Source of the DNA: an uncultured Collinsella sp.
GTDB lineage: Bacteria; Actinomycetota; Coriobacteriia; Coriobacteriales; Coriobacteriaceae
Assembly: GCA_937982065.1 (NCBI GenBank)
Contig: CALJMO010000053.1
Coordinates: 6,226 to 70,225, forward strand
Length of the DNA: 64,000 bases
Reading direction: 5' to 3'
Below are positions 47,265 to 56,157 of this stretch, in pieces (the stretch's first letter is position 1; the number at the start of each line of letters is the position of its first letter). The notes below the pieces were generated by a model. That model saw nothing but the letters and a program-made list of their open reading frames with translations, ran no database searches and was not told the DNA's origin. The position numbers and the translations under genes were made by a program.

Positions 47265-47807
47265 ATGTTTGGTTTTAAGAAAGAGCTCTACACGCCCGAG
47301 TATCAGCTTGCCGGCGACGAGTGCGCCGTTATCGAGACGTCGAAGGGTACCATCAAGGTCAAGTTTGACGGTGAGGGCGCTCCCATTCATGTCGCGAACT
47401 TCTGTGAGCTTTCCACGATGGGTTTCTATGATGGCCTTAAGTTCCATCGCTATGTGCCCGGCTTTGTCATTCAGGGCGGCGACCCCAATACCCGCGATAT
47501 GTCCGGCGCCGACGTCGCTGCCGGTCTTGAGGGCCCCGACGGCATGCCCGGTACCGGTGGCCCCGGCTACTGCATCAAGGGCGAGTTTGCCACCAATCCG
47601 CGCAACAGCCATGTCGATGGTGCCCTTGCCATGGCACGCTCCATGGACCCCGATTCCGCGGGTTCGCAGTTTTACTTCTGCCTGGGTGCCCAGCATAACC
47701 TCGATTCCGGTTACACCGTCTTTGGTACCACGGTCGAGGGTCTCGATGTGATTTCGCAGCTGCGTGCCGGCGACGAGATCGTCCATGTCGAGATCGTTCA
47801 CGAGTAA
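47265..47807 (+). CDS. Cyclophilin-type peptidyl-prolyl cis-trans isomerase
   Basis: 180 residues with GGAAGGA before the ATG. The core KFHRYVPGFVIQGGDPNTRD with catalytic Arg, then ALAMARSMDPDSAGSQFYFC and GYTVFGTTVEGLDVI is complete. It lacks a signal peptide, so it is cytosolic. Its stop is 11 bases before the TPR gene, suggesting co-transcription. Confidence 0.94.
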   Translation: MFGFKKELYTPEYQLAGDECAVIETSKGTIKVKFDGEGAPIHVANFCELSTMGFYDGLKFHRYVPGFVIQGGDPNTRDMSGADVAAGLEGPDGMPGTGGPGYCIKGEFATNPRNSHVDGALAMARSMDPDSAGSQFYFCLGAQHNLDSGYTVFGTTVEGLDVISQLRAGDEIVHVEIVHE

Positions 47808-47818
47808 AGGGGACTTCC

Positions 47819-49123
47819 TTGAATAGCCAGCTGATCCAACAGGGCCGCGCCGCTTACCGCGCGGGTGATTTTTCCGCTGCAGCCCAGATGCTTGGGGCGG
47901 CAAAAACTCCCGATGAGATTATGGGCGAGGCCGATCACCTTCGTGGTAACGCCTTGATGCACCTGGGCATGTATGCCGAGGCCGCCGAGGCCTATGCCGC
48001 CGCCCTCAACGACGGCACCTACGGCAAGCGCGGCGCACTGCTCACCAACCGCGGCAAGGCGCTCGCCGCCGTGGGCGACTACACGACGGCCGCCCAGGCG
48101 TTCTCTGCTGCTACGCAGGATGCTTCCTATGCCACGCCGTTCAAGGCCTATCTGGGCCTGGGTAACGCGCTGTTCCAGTCGGGCGACTATGCCAACGCGG
48201 GTACTGCCTTCCGTCAGGCTGCCATCGACGGCGCCAATCCGGCTCCTGCCGCCGCACTCGGCGAGCTCGGTCGTTGCTTCATTAAGCTCGGCCGTCCGGC
48301 GGATGCCGTGGAGACCTACCGCACGGCTATCGACTTTGCCGGCCCCCGCGACGACACGCGTGCGCTCAACGCCGGCATGGGTCAGGCGCTTTCTGCCGCC
48401 GGCCGTCCGTCCGACGCACTCGACGCCTTTAACGCTGCCACTGCCGATGGCATCTACCAGCTCACCTCCGAGCAGGCCGATGAGCTTGCCCGCGTGCACG
48501 ATTCGCTTGCCGCGCTGTCTGCCCAGACGGCTATGGCCACGGCTCCGGCGCCCGCGATGGACGCTCCTGCCGTTGACCCGCTCGATCCTACGGGCGCGAC
48601 CGGTCAGTTTATGCCCGATCCCTCGGACACCGGCTTCTTTACGCTGTCCGAGTCCGAGATGGTCCAGCAGGACCGTCAGGACCGTAAGCAGGCCAAGGTC
48701 CGTCGTCGCCATCGCCACACGGGTCTCAAAGTCTTCATCGTGCTGCTTCTGCTCATTTTGATCGCCGCGGGCGGTCTGGGCTTTGCCTACACGCGCGGCT
48801 TTGGCTTCCCGTCTCAGGAGTCTGTCGTTACCGATCTGTTCCAGGCTGCCGGCGACGGTGACACCGCAAAGGCCGAGTCTTGCCTGGCCTCGAGCCTGTC
48901 CGAGGACGCCAAGTCGATGATCATCTCTTCGATTCCGCAGGGTGCCACCGTGTCCGTCGAGGGCATGGATCAGTCCATGACCGAGACGACCGCTAAGGTG
49001 AAGGCATCGCTGTCCAAGGGCGGCGAGCAGGAGTACACCGTCAAATTCGTGCGCTCCGACAACCATATCGGCTGGGCCGTTTCCTCGCTCGATATGGATT
49101 TCTCGGCTGCTGACAACCAGTAG
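47819..49123 (+). CDS. TPR-repeat membrane protein
   Basis: 434 residues from a TTG preceded by AAAGGGG. Residues 1 to about 240 are tetratricopeptide repeats (AYRAGDFSAAAQMLGAAKTP; MYAEAAEAYAAALND; LGRCFIKLGRPADAVETYRT). A transmembrane helix follows after KVRRRHRHTG (FIVLLLLILIAAGGLGFAY), then an external DUF4878-like or lumazine-type small domain (VVTDLFQAAGDGDTAKAESC). Function unknown; perhaps a scaffold of the cell-envelope machinery encoded downstream. Confidence 0.75.
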   Translation: MNSQLIQQGRAAYRAGDFSAAAQMLGAAKTPDEIMGEADHLRGNALMHLGMYAEAAEAYAAALNDGTYGKRGALLTNRGKALAAVGDYTTAAQAFSAATQDASYATPFKAYLGLGNALFQSGDYANAGTAFRQAAIDGANPAPAAALGELGRCFIKLGRPADAVETYRTAIDFAGPRDDTRALNAGMGQALSAAGRPSDALDAFNAATADGIYQLTSEQADELARVHDSLAALSAQTAMATAPAPAMDAPAVDPLDPTGATGQFMPDPSDTGFFTLSESEMVQQDRQDRKQAKVRRRHRHTGLKVFIVLLLLILIAAGGLGFAYTRGFGFPSQESVVTDLFQAAGDGDTAKAESCLASSLSEDAKSMIISSIPQGATVSVEGMDQSMTETTAKVKASLSKGGEQEYTVKFVRSDNHIGWAVSSLDMDFSAADNQ

Positions 49124-49238
49124 TGACCTTATGGGATTTAGCTTTGCCCGGCGCTTCACCGCAAGTGAGGTGCCGGGCTTGCGCTAGTATGATGAGCTAG
49201 TAGTTTTCCAGCAATCATCCAACACATCAGGAGTTGCG

Positions 49239-50282
49239 TTGTTTTCTTTGATGGATATGTTCTTCGGTAGCTATGCGGGCGATCTTGCCATCGACCTCGG
49301 CACCGCAAATACGCTTGTCTCCGTGCGTGGCAAGGGCATCGTCATTCGCGAGCCCTCTGTTGTCGCCATCGACAAGAACGACGAGCGCATCCTGGCGGTC
49401 GGTATCGAGGCAAAGCGCATGCTCGGCCGTACGCCCGGCAACATCGTGGCCGTTCGTCCCCTGAAGGACGGCGTCATCGCCGACTTCGATGTTACCGAGG
49501 CCATGCTCCGCTACTTTATCGACAAGGCGTCCGAGAAGCGCTATCCGTGGACCCCGCGTCCGCGCGTTGTCGTCTGCGTCCCCTCCGGTGTCACGTCGGT
49601 CGAGAAGCGTGCCGTCTTTGAGGCCACGATCCAGGCCGGCGCCCGCCAGGCCTATCTGATCGAAGAGCCCATGGCCGCCGCTATCGGCGCCGACCTGCCC
49701 GTCGAGGAACCCACCGGCTCCATGGTCATCGACATCGGTGGCGGTACCACCGAGGTCGCTGTTATCGCTATGGGCGGCATCGTCGTCTCGCAGTCCATCC
49801 GTATTGCCGGTGACGAGTTCGACCAGGCCATCCTCACGCATGTTCGTGATGCCTACAACCTGGCCATCGGCGAGCGTACAGCAGAGGACATCAAGATCAA
49901 GGTCGGCTCCGCCGTGCCGCTCAAGGACGAGCTCGATGTTGAGGTCAACGGCCGCGACGTGATCACCGGTCTGCCCAAGACCGTGCGCATCGAGAGCGAG
50001 GAGATTCGTCGCGCGCTCAACAAGCCACTCGACGAGATGGCCAAGGCCGTCAAGGACGCACTCGACGCTACGCCTCCCGATCTTGCCTCGGACCTTATGT
50101 ACTACGGCATTTTGCTGACCGGTGGTGGCGCGCTGCTACGCGGTCTCGACGTGCGCCTGCGCGATGAGACCGGTGTTTCGGTCAACGTCAGCCCCACGGC
50201 GCTCGATAACGTCGTTAACGGCTGCGCCCGCGTGCTCGAGGCCAATGCGTTTGATGGCGGCTTCGTCCAGACCAATGCTTAA
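49239..50282 (+). CDS. mreB: Rod-shape-determining protein MreB
   Basis: 347 residues from the TTG with AGGAG upstream. Actin-fold motifs: DLAIDLGTANTLVSVRGKGI (phosphate 1), MVIDIGGGTTEVAVIAMGGI (phosphate 2), LLTGGGALLRGLD (adenosine). It polymerises under the membrane and guides lateral wall synthesis. First gene of the mreBCD-PBP2-rodA block. Confidence 0.97.
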   Translation: MFSLMDMFFGSYAGDLAIDLGTANTLVSVRGKGIVIREPSVVAIDKNDERILAVGIEAKRMLGRTPGNIVAVRPLKDGVIADFDVTEAMLRYFIDKASEKRYPWTPRPRVVVCVPSGVTSVEKRAVFEATIQAGARQAYLIEEPMAAAIGADLPVEEPTGSMVIDIGGGTTEVAVIAMGGIVVSQSIRIAGDEFDQAILTHVRDAYNLAIGERTAEDIKIKVGSAVPLKDELDVEVNGRDVITGLPKTVRIESEEIRRALNKPLDEMAKAVKDALDATPPDLASDLMYYGILLTGGGALLRGLDVRLRDETGVSVNVSPTALDNVVNGCARVLEANAFDGGFVQTNA

Positions 50283-50303
50283 TTTCCAAAAGGTGGATTC
50301 CAT

Positions 50304-51302
50304 TTGGCACGATCTTCGGGTTTCTCCACAAATCTGAATACCAAGCGACAATCAACGGGTATGCGCCCGTTGATTGTTTTCAGCCTGATTTCGGTGTTGC
50401 TGCTCACGTTTTACATCCGCGAGGACGAGGCAGGGCCGATTCATGCCGTGCGTTCGGGCGTAACGACGATTACCTCTCCGGTGCGCTTTGTGGGCTCGGC
50501 TGTGGCGGCTCCCTTCAATGCGATTGGCAACGTGTTCTCTAACCTAACGGCGTCGCAGGACACGCTCGACGAGCTCAAGAAGCAAAATGAGGAGCTGACC
50601 TCTAAGGTCGCCGAGCTTTCTGAGGCTCAAAAGACTGCCGAGCGCCTGGAGGGCCTGGTCGGGCTGCAATCGACCTACAACCTCAAATCGACCGCAGCTC
50701 GTATCGTTGGTGCCTCCGGCGATGCCTGGACCTCGACCGTTACCATCGACAAGGGCTCTGCCGACGGCCTTACCATCAACATGCCCGTGACGAGTTCTGC
50801 CGGTGTTATCGGCCAGATTATCGAGGTATCGGCCAAGACCTCTACCGTGCGCCTGATTGGCGACGAGAACTCGGGCGTGTCCGCCATGGTGCAGGACACG
50901 CGCGCCCAGGGTATGCTGCAGGGTCAGGCTGACGGCACGCTGCGTCTTGAGTACGTGAGCGTCGACTCCGATGTTAAGGTTGGCGATATCATCGTGACCT
51001 CTGGCATCGGTGGCGTGTTCCCCAAGGGCCTTCCGCTTGGCACCGTCTCGTCGGTTGAGAAATCGGCAAACGACGTGTACTACACCATTGTGGTGCGCGC
51101 TCAGACCACGGCCGAGAACAACGAGGAAGTGCTGGTCATCACCTCGCTGACCGACGAACAGTCGGCCTCGGATGAGGACGTGAGCACGGCCAACAGCACG
51201 CCGCAGGGAACGTCGCGCGATGCTGCGACCAAGACGAAGGACGAGAGCTCGGATGACAGTTCCGACACGTCCGAGACGACCGATTCTGGCTCGAGCGAAT
51301 AG
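50304..51302 (+). CDS. mreC: Rod-shape-determining protein MreC
   Basis: 332 residues, TTG start. One N-terminal transmembrane helix (PLIVFSLISVLLLTFYI), a coiled coil (DELKKQNEELTSKVAELSEA), the beta-domain pair (ARIVGASGDAWTSTVTIDKG; GDIIVTSGIGGVFPKGLPLG), and a long Ser/Thr/Asp-rich disordered end. It bridges MreB to PBP2 outside the membrane. Confidence 0.93.
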   Translation: MARSSGFSTNLNTKRQSTGMRPLIVFSLISVLLLTFYIREDEAGPIHAVRSGVTTITSPVRFVGSAVAAPFNAIGNVFSNLTASQDTLDELKKQNEELTSKVAELSEAQKTAERLEGLVGLQSTYNLKSTAARIVGASGDAWTSTVTIDKGSADGLTINMPVTSSAGVIGQIIEVSAKTSTVRLIGDENSGVSAMVQDTRAQGMLQGQADGTLRLEYVSVDSDVKVGDIIVTSGIGGVFPKGLPLGTVSSVEKSANDVYYTIVVRAQTTAENNEEVLVITSLTDEQSASDEDVSTANSTPQGTSRDAATKTKDESSDDSSDTSETTDSGSSE

Positions 51303-51307
51303 GGGGC

Positions 51308-51880
51308 ATGTCCATGGATCTACACGAGCAGGGGATGAGCTCCCGCACGTTTGTAATCGCCGCCATTGTGTGTGTGCTGCTGCAGGCAGGCCTGGCACCG
51401 CAGATCTCCATTGCGGGAGGTCGCGTCAACTTCATGATTATCCTGGTGTGCCTAAGCGTGTTCTCGGGCGACCCGACCCGTGCCGTCGTGTGCGGTTTTT
51501 GCAGCGGCTTGTTTTATGACCTGTCCGCTGCCGTGCCGGTGGGCGTTATGTCGCTCCTGCTGACCGTGGGTTCTTTTGCCCTGGTGCACAGCGCCGCCGG
51601 TCAGACGGGCGGTACCCCGAGTGCGCGCGGCGTCACCGTGGGCGCCTTTGCGCTCGTCATTAATGTGATCTACAGCATCATCTTGCTGTTTATGGGTTTG
51701 GAGACGAGCTTTGTTGTGGCGATCTTCGGCCATGCGCTGCCGTCCTCGATCCTGACGGGTCTGGTTGCCATTCCGTTTTTGATGTCCGGCGTCGTGCCGC
51801 ATTCCGGCTATGGATTCTCCGCACGTGGCGGACGCCAGACGGGCATGCGCTTTAAGCCCAAGACCCGCAAGCTCAAATAG
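51308..51880 (+). CDS. mreD: Rod-shape-determining protein MreD
   Basis: 190 residues with five hydrophobic helices (TFVIAAIVCVLLQAGLAPQI; VNFMIILVCLSVFSGDPTRA; LLLTVGSFALVHSAAG and others). Position between mreC and PBP2 and the GFCSGLFYDLSAAVPVG segment confirm it. A second ATG at 51314 could also start it. Confidence 0.9.
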   Translation: MSMDLHEQGMSSRTFVIAAIVCVLLQAGLAPQISIAGGRVNFMIILVCLSVFSGDPTRAVVCGFCSGLFYDLSAAVPVGVMSLLLTVGSFALVHSAAGQTGGTPSARGVTVGAFALVINVIYSIILLFMGLETSFVVAIFGHALPSSILTGLVAIPFLMSGVVPHSGYGFSARGGRQTGMRFKPKTRKLK

Positions 51881-51893
51881 GGGAGGCCCGTAG

Positions 51894-53963
51894 ATGTCTT
51901 CCCAGTTGACGGTTATTATCGCCGGTATCGTGCTGGTTGTGGCCATCGTGGTCGCGCTGGTCATCATGCGTCGTGGCGATTCCCGTTTTACCTACGATAC
52001 GCAGCATGGAACGGCCCCGCGCGCCACCGAGGGCGAGGGCAATACCGCGGCGACCGCCTTTAAGGGCCGCTTTTCCATCCTCACCACGGGTGTGGGCGCG
52101 ATGTTTGCGGCGCTCGCCGTCAAGCTGTGGGGCATGCAGATGGTCTCGTCGGACTATTACGAGAAGCAGGCTAATAGCAATCAGACTCGCACCGTTACCA
52201 CTCCCGCTGTGCGCGGCCGCATCCTCGACCGCAATGGCGTGGCGCTTGTCCAGAACCGTCCCTCACTTGCTGTCGTGGCCTACCGCGACCTTGCCGAGGA
52301 TGAGGTTCTGGTTCGCCATCTTGCCAACGTGCTTGGAATGCCTTACGTGGCGGTCCTTCGCAATATTCAGGACAATACAGAGGGCGCCCAGAGCCTGCAT
52401 ACCATCGCGACGGACGTCCGTCGCTCCACGGTTGCCTATATTCAGGAGCATGCCGGCGAGTTCCCGGGCGTCAAGATTGCCGAGCGTACCGAGCGCCAGT
52501 ATCCATATGGCGAGACGGCATGCCATATCTTGGGCTATACCGGCACCATTACCTCCGAGCAGCTCGAGGCTCAGAATAAGAAAACCTCTGGCGATGATGA
52601 TGCTTCTGCTGGCAAGATCACGTACCAGTCGGGCGATATCGTGGGCCAGGCGGGCGTTGAGAGCTACTACGAAAACTTGCTGCAGGGTATTCGTGGCGAG
52701 CAGACCGTCAAGGTCGATGCCTCGGGCAATGTGACCGGTCAGGCCGGCGCCGTGCCCGCGAAGGCCGGCTCCGACATTAAGCTCACGCTCGACCTTAAGA
52801 TTCAACAGGCCTGTGAGACGGCGCTGGCGAGCGCTATCGAGCTTGCCAAGACCACTGGCTACAGCAATGCCGGCAACGGCGCCGTGGTGTGTCTCGATCC
52901 CAACAATGGCGAGATCCTGGGCATGGCGAGCGAGCCCAAGTTCGATCCGTCCGTCTTTATCGGCGGCGTCTCAAATGACGTGTGGACCGAGCTCAATGAT
53001 GACAAGGGTTCGCACCCGCTGCTCAACCGCGCCATTAGCGGACAGTACATGTCGGCCTCGACCATCAAGCCGCTCTCGGCACTAGCCGGTCTTGAGTTTG
53101 GAACCTACACGTCGGGGCAGACGACCAACTGCACGGGCTATTGGACGGGGCTGGGCAAGTCGTGGGGCAAGTACTGCTGGCTGCATTCCGGCCACGGCAC
53201 CATGACGCTGCAGTCGGGTATCGCCAACTCGTGCGATCCCGTCTTCTACGACATGGGCAAGGCGTTCTTTTATGACGAGCAACATTCCGAGGGCCTGCAG
53301 GAGGTCTTTCGTCGCTGGGGCCTAGGTAAGACCTGCGGTATCGATCTGCCGAGTGAGGGTGCGGGCCGTATTCCCGATGCCGAGTGGAAAGAGTCGTACT
53401 TCACCGACGCCTCTGCCGAGGACCGCAAGTGGAATGCCGGCGATATGACCAACATCGCTATCGGCCAGGGCGACATCCTGGTGACGCCCCTGCAGATGGC
53501 GTGCGCCTATATGGGTCTTGCCAACGGCGGCAAACAGTACGTGCCTCACGTGTTTTTGTCTGCCGTGTCGCGCGATGGCGACGGCGATGCCTATAAGTAC
53601 AATGGCAAGGGCAAGAAGAAGCGCCTGGAGGCCAAGATCAACAGCGATTCGGATTTGGCTCTTGTTCGCAACGGCATGCACGACGTGATTTACACGGCAT
53701 CGACGTCCCTGGCGGCGCACTTTGGCACCCTGACGCCGCAGGTATACGGCAAGTCGGGCACGGGCGAGAAGAGCGGCGAGGACGAATACGCGTGGTTCTG
53801 CGCCTATGCACCGGCCGATGACCCCAAGTATGTCATCGCTACTGTCCTGGAGCAGGGCGGCGGCGGCTCGGATACCGCGATGCATGTCGTGCGCGACGTG
53901 CTCGGCGTGATTTATGACGAGCCCGATACCTCTTCGGCCTCGGGCGATTCTTCGGTTCGATAG
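51894..53963 (+). CDS. mrdA: Penicillin-binding protein 2 (elongasome transpeptidase)
   Basis: 689 residues. N-terminal membrane helix, a dimerisation/pedestal region (ILDRNGVALVQNRPSLAVVA), then the transpeptidase: SASTIKPLSALAG with the nucleophile in S-T-I-K, ANSCDPVFYDMGKAF (SxN position holds S-C-D) and YGKSGTGEKS (KSG). It crosslinks peptidoglycan during elongation together with RodA. Confidence 0.94.
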   Translation: MSSQLTVIIAGIVLVVAIVVALVIMRRGDSRFTYDTQHGTAPRATEGEGNTAATAFKGRFSILTTGVGAMFAALAVKLWGMQMVSSDYYEKQANSNQTRTVTTPAVRGRILDRNGVALVQNRPSLAVVAYRDLAEDEVLVRHLANVLGMPYVAVLRNIQDNTEGAQSLHTIATDVRRSTVAYIQEHAGEFPGVKIAERTERQYPYGETACHILGYTGTITSEQLEAQNKKTSGDDDASAGKITYQSGDIVGQAGVESYYENLLQGIRGEQTVKVDASGNVTGQAGAVPAKAGSDIKLTLDLKIQQACETALASAIELAKTTGYSNAGNGAVVCLDPNNGEILGMASEPKFDPSVFIGGVSNDVWTELNDDKGSHPLLNRAISGQYMSASTIKPLSALAGLEFGTYTSGQTTNCTGYWTGLGKSWGKYCWLHSGHGTMTLQSGIANSCDPVFYDMGKAFFYDEQHSEGLQEVFRRWGLGKTCGIDLPSEGAGRIPDAEWKESYFTDASAEDRKWNAGDMTNIAIGQGDILVTPLQMACAYMGLANGGKQYVPHVFLSAVSRDGDGDAYKYNGKGKKKRLEAKINSDSDLALVRNGMHDVIYTASTSLAAHFGTLTPQVYGKSGTGEKSGEDEYAWFCAYAPADDPKYVIATVLEQGGGGSDTAMHVVRDVLGVIYDEPDTSSASGDSSVR

Positions 53964-53972
53964 GAGGTTGCG

Positions 53973-55199
53973 ATGGATTTCTCTCCGGCGGATCTGTTCC
54001 GTTCAACCAAGAGCGGCTCTCGCAGCAGCCTGGACCGTGTCAATAAGCAACTTTCGGCCTCGCGCGGCACGTTTCGCCAAAAGGTGCATATCGGTGTGCT
54101 CGTGGCTACTGTGGCGCTCGTCGCCTACGGAGCCATCATCATCTGGTCGGCTTCGCAGTTTAAGGCCGATGCCTCGTTCTCACGCCATCTGCTGGGAATT
54201 GGCATCGGAGCGGTGCTGGCGGTGCTGGTCTGGCGTACCGATCTGCGCGGTATTTCCAATTTCTCGACGGCGTTGCTCGTCATCGACCTGATCGTGATCC
54301 TCTCGCCCAAGATTCCGGGTCTGTCCTATACGGGCGGTCTGGGCATGACGGGCTGGATCAAGATTCCCGGTATCGGCTTGACATTCCAGCCGGTTGAGCT
54401 TGCCAAGCTCATCACCATCTTCTTTATTGCTACGCTTGGCTCGCAGTATAACGGTCGCATCGATACCGTTCGCGACTACGTCAAGCTCTGCGGCATGCTG
54501 TCCATTCCGTTTTTGGCCGTCGTTGCCATGGGCGACCTGGGCTCGGGCCTGGTCGTGCTGGTTTCGGGCGCCATCGTCATCTGCATGAGCGGTGCACGCC
54601 GCGAATGGGTGCTGTCGACCCTGGCCCTGCTCGTGGGCCTGGTGGCCCTCGTCCTTGCGCTCGATTCGGTCTTTGATTCGTTGCTCGGCCACGATGTGCT
54701 CATCAAGCAGTATCAGATGAACCGTCTGACGGTCTTTATCGACCCCGATAATGCCGATTCGGACGATGCCTACAACCTGCAGCAGTCGCTTATCGCCGTT
54801 GGCTCGGGCGGCTTCTTTGGTAAGGGTTTGGGCCATGCGACGCAGTCGGCCGGCGGCTTTCTGCCTGAGTTCCACACCGACTTCGTCTTCGCCTTCCTGT
54901 CCGAGACCTTTGGTTTTTGCGGTTCCTTTTTGCTCCTGTGCCTCTACGTGCTGCTGATCTTTTCGACGATTCGCGTCGCCTTTAAGTGTGAGTCGCTGTT
55001 CCTGCGCCTATCGTGCGTGGGCATCGTTGGCATGTGGGCGTTCCAGACTTTCGAAAACATCGGCATGTGCATCGGCATGATGCCGATTACCGGTATTCCG
55101 CTACCGTTTATTAGCTTCGGTTCGTCTTCGATGATGATCCAGCTGCTGACGGTGGGTATCGTACAATCCATATGGCGGCATCGTTCGGGCGCCGCGTAA
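53973..55199 (+). CDS. rodA: SEDS glycosyltransferase RodA
   Basis: 408 residues, AGGAGG before the ATG. About ten membrane helices. SEDS hallmarks: FQPVELAKLITIFFIATLGS, LGSGLVVLVSGAIVICM-type segment, GKGLGHATQSAGGFLPEFHT with the essential Asp region DFVFAFLSETFGF, and PLPFISFGSSSMM. It polymerises glycan strands with PBP2. Confidence 0.95.
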   Translation: MDFSPADLFRSTKSGSRSSLDRVNKQLSASRGTFRQKVHIGVLVATVALVAYGAIIIWSASQFKADASFSRHLLGIGIGAVLAVLVWRTDLRGISNFSTALLVIDLIVILSPKIPGLSYTGGLGMTGWIKIPGIGLTFQPVELAKLITIFFIATLGSQYNGRIDTVRDYVKLCGMLSIPFLAVVAMGDLGSGLVVLVSGAIVICMSGARREWVLSTLALLVGLVALVLALDSVFDSLLGHDVLIKQYQMNRLTVFIDPDNADSDDAYNLQQSLIAVGSGGFFGKGLGHATQSAGGFLPEFHTDFVFAFLSETFGFCGSFLLLCLYVLLIFSTIRVAFKCESLFLRLSCVGIVGMWAFQTFENIGMCIGMMPITGIPLPFISFGSSSMMIQLLTVGIVQSIWRHRSGAA

Positions 55200-55217
55200 C
55201 CGCTGGAGGGGTTTGCT

Positions 55218-56147
55218 ATGAAAATTCCCGTAGATAAGCTGACTCGCGCTTTTAAGATGGGCGCGTCCGTTAAGAAGGATTCCGATACGCCGGTGCGCGT
55301 CTCGGTCTATCTGGATTCGTCCGCCTCGCGCTTTCTGGCCGAGACGGTGCGTGACGCCTTTGTGCCGCAGACGACCTCGGGCATTGTGCGCGTCGAGCGT
55401 CTGGGGGACGAGCGAATTGCTCCAAAGACCGATACCGATGTGGTGCTGGTGCTCTCGTGTGGTTCCGACCGCTTGGAGAGTGCCGTGCAGGAGCTCGTGA
55501 TCGCCGGCGCGCCCGTGTGCGTGCTTGCCGAGTCTGCTGTGGAAGTGCCGTTTATCGAGGAGTCCACGCCCATGCTCGGCGTGGTGGCGGCAACCGATAA
55601 GACGTATCTGCTCGAGACGCTTGCCCGCTGGATTCTCGATCGCACCGACAAGGAAACGGCTTTTGCGGCGAACTTTGCCTTCATGCGCATCGCGGCCGCC
55701 AATCGTATCATCACCTCGTGCGCGCTCACCAATATGGCGACCGGTGCACTGGTGTTTTTGCCGGGCGCCGATTATCCCGTTATGGCGCTGGCGCAGGTGG
55801 GCATGCTCTTTGAGCTCGCTGCCGTCTTTGGACGCGGCATTAAGCCCGAGCGCGGCTACGAGGTCGCGGGCGTGCTTGCCGGCGGTCTTGTGATCCGCGC
55901 GGTTACCCGCGCGCTCGTCAAGCAGACGCCGCATATTGGGTTTGCCGTCAAGGCGCTCACTGCTGCCGCGGGCACCTATGGCATGGGCCGTGCGCTCGTT
56001 TCGCTCTACGAGCGCGATGTCGACTACAGCCGTGCCAACGAGGTGGTCACTGCCACGTTCTCTCGCGTTCGCGATCTGGTGACCACGGTCGCGGGCGCTA
56101 CCCGTCCCATGGCGTCCTATCAGGACGCATCAGATCTCGCTGCTTAG
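55218..56147 (+). CDS. DUF697-like membrane protein
   Basis: 309 residues. An N-terminal soluble nucleotide-binding-like half (VRVSVYLDSSASRFLAETVR; DVVLVLSCGSDRLESAVQEL) lacks a clear Walker motif. The C-terminal half has DUF697-type helices (ANFAFMRIAAANRIITSCAL; VFLPGADYPVMALAQVGMLF; GVLAGGLVIRAVTRAL). Many DUF697 proteins are GTPases; this one looks like a G-domain relic. Unknown role between rodA and the radical-SAM pair. Confidence 0.65.
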   Translation: MKIPVDKLTRAFKMGASVKKDSDTPVRVSVYLDSSASRFLAETVRDAFVPQTTSGIVRVERLGDERIAPKTDTDVVLVLSCGSDRLESAVQELVIAGAPVCVLAESAVEVPFIEESTPMLGVVAATDKTYLLETLARWILDRTDKETAFAANFAFMRIAAANRIITSCALTNMATGALVFLPGADYPVMALAQVGMLFELAAVFGRGIKPERGYEVAGVLAGGLVIRAVTRALVKQTPHIGFAVKALTAAAGTYGMGRALVSLYERDVDYSRANEVVTATFSRVRDLVTTVAGATRPMASYQDASDLAA

Positions 56148-56157
56148 GGGTTTTCCG

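Noticed and set aside
49124..49238. Hairpin GCCCGGC...GCCGGGC upstream of mreB considered as a terminator or riboswitch
   Set aside because: The stem is good but no T-run follows, and no known riboswitch pattern is visible.
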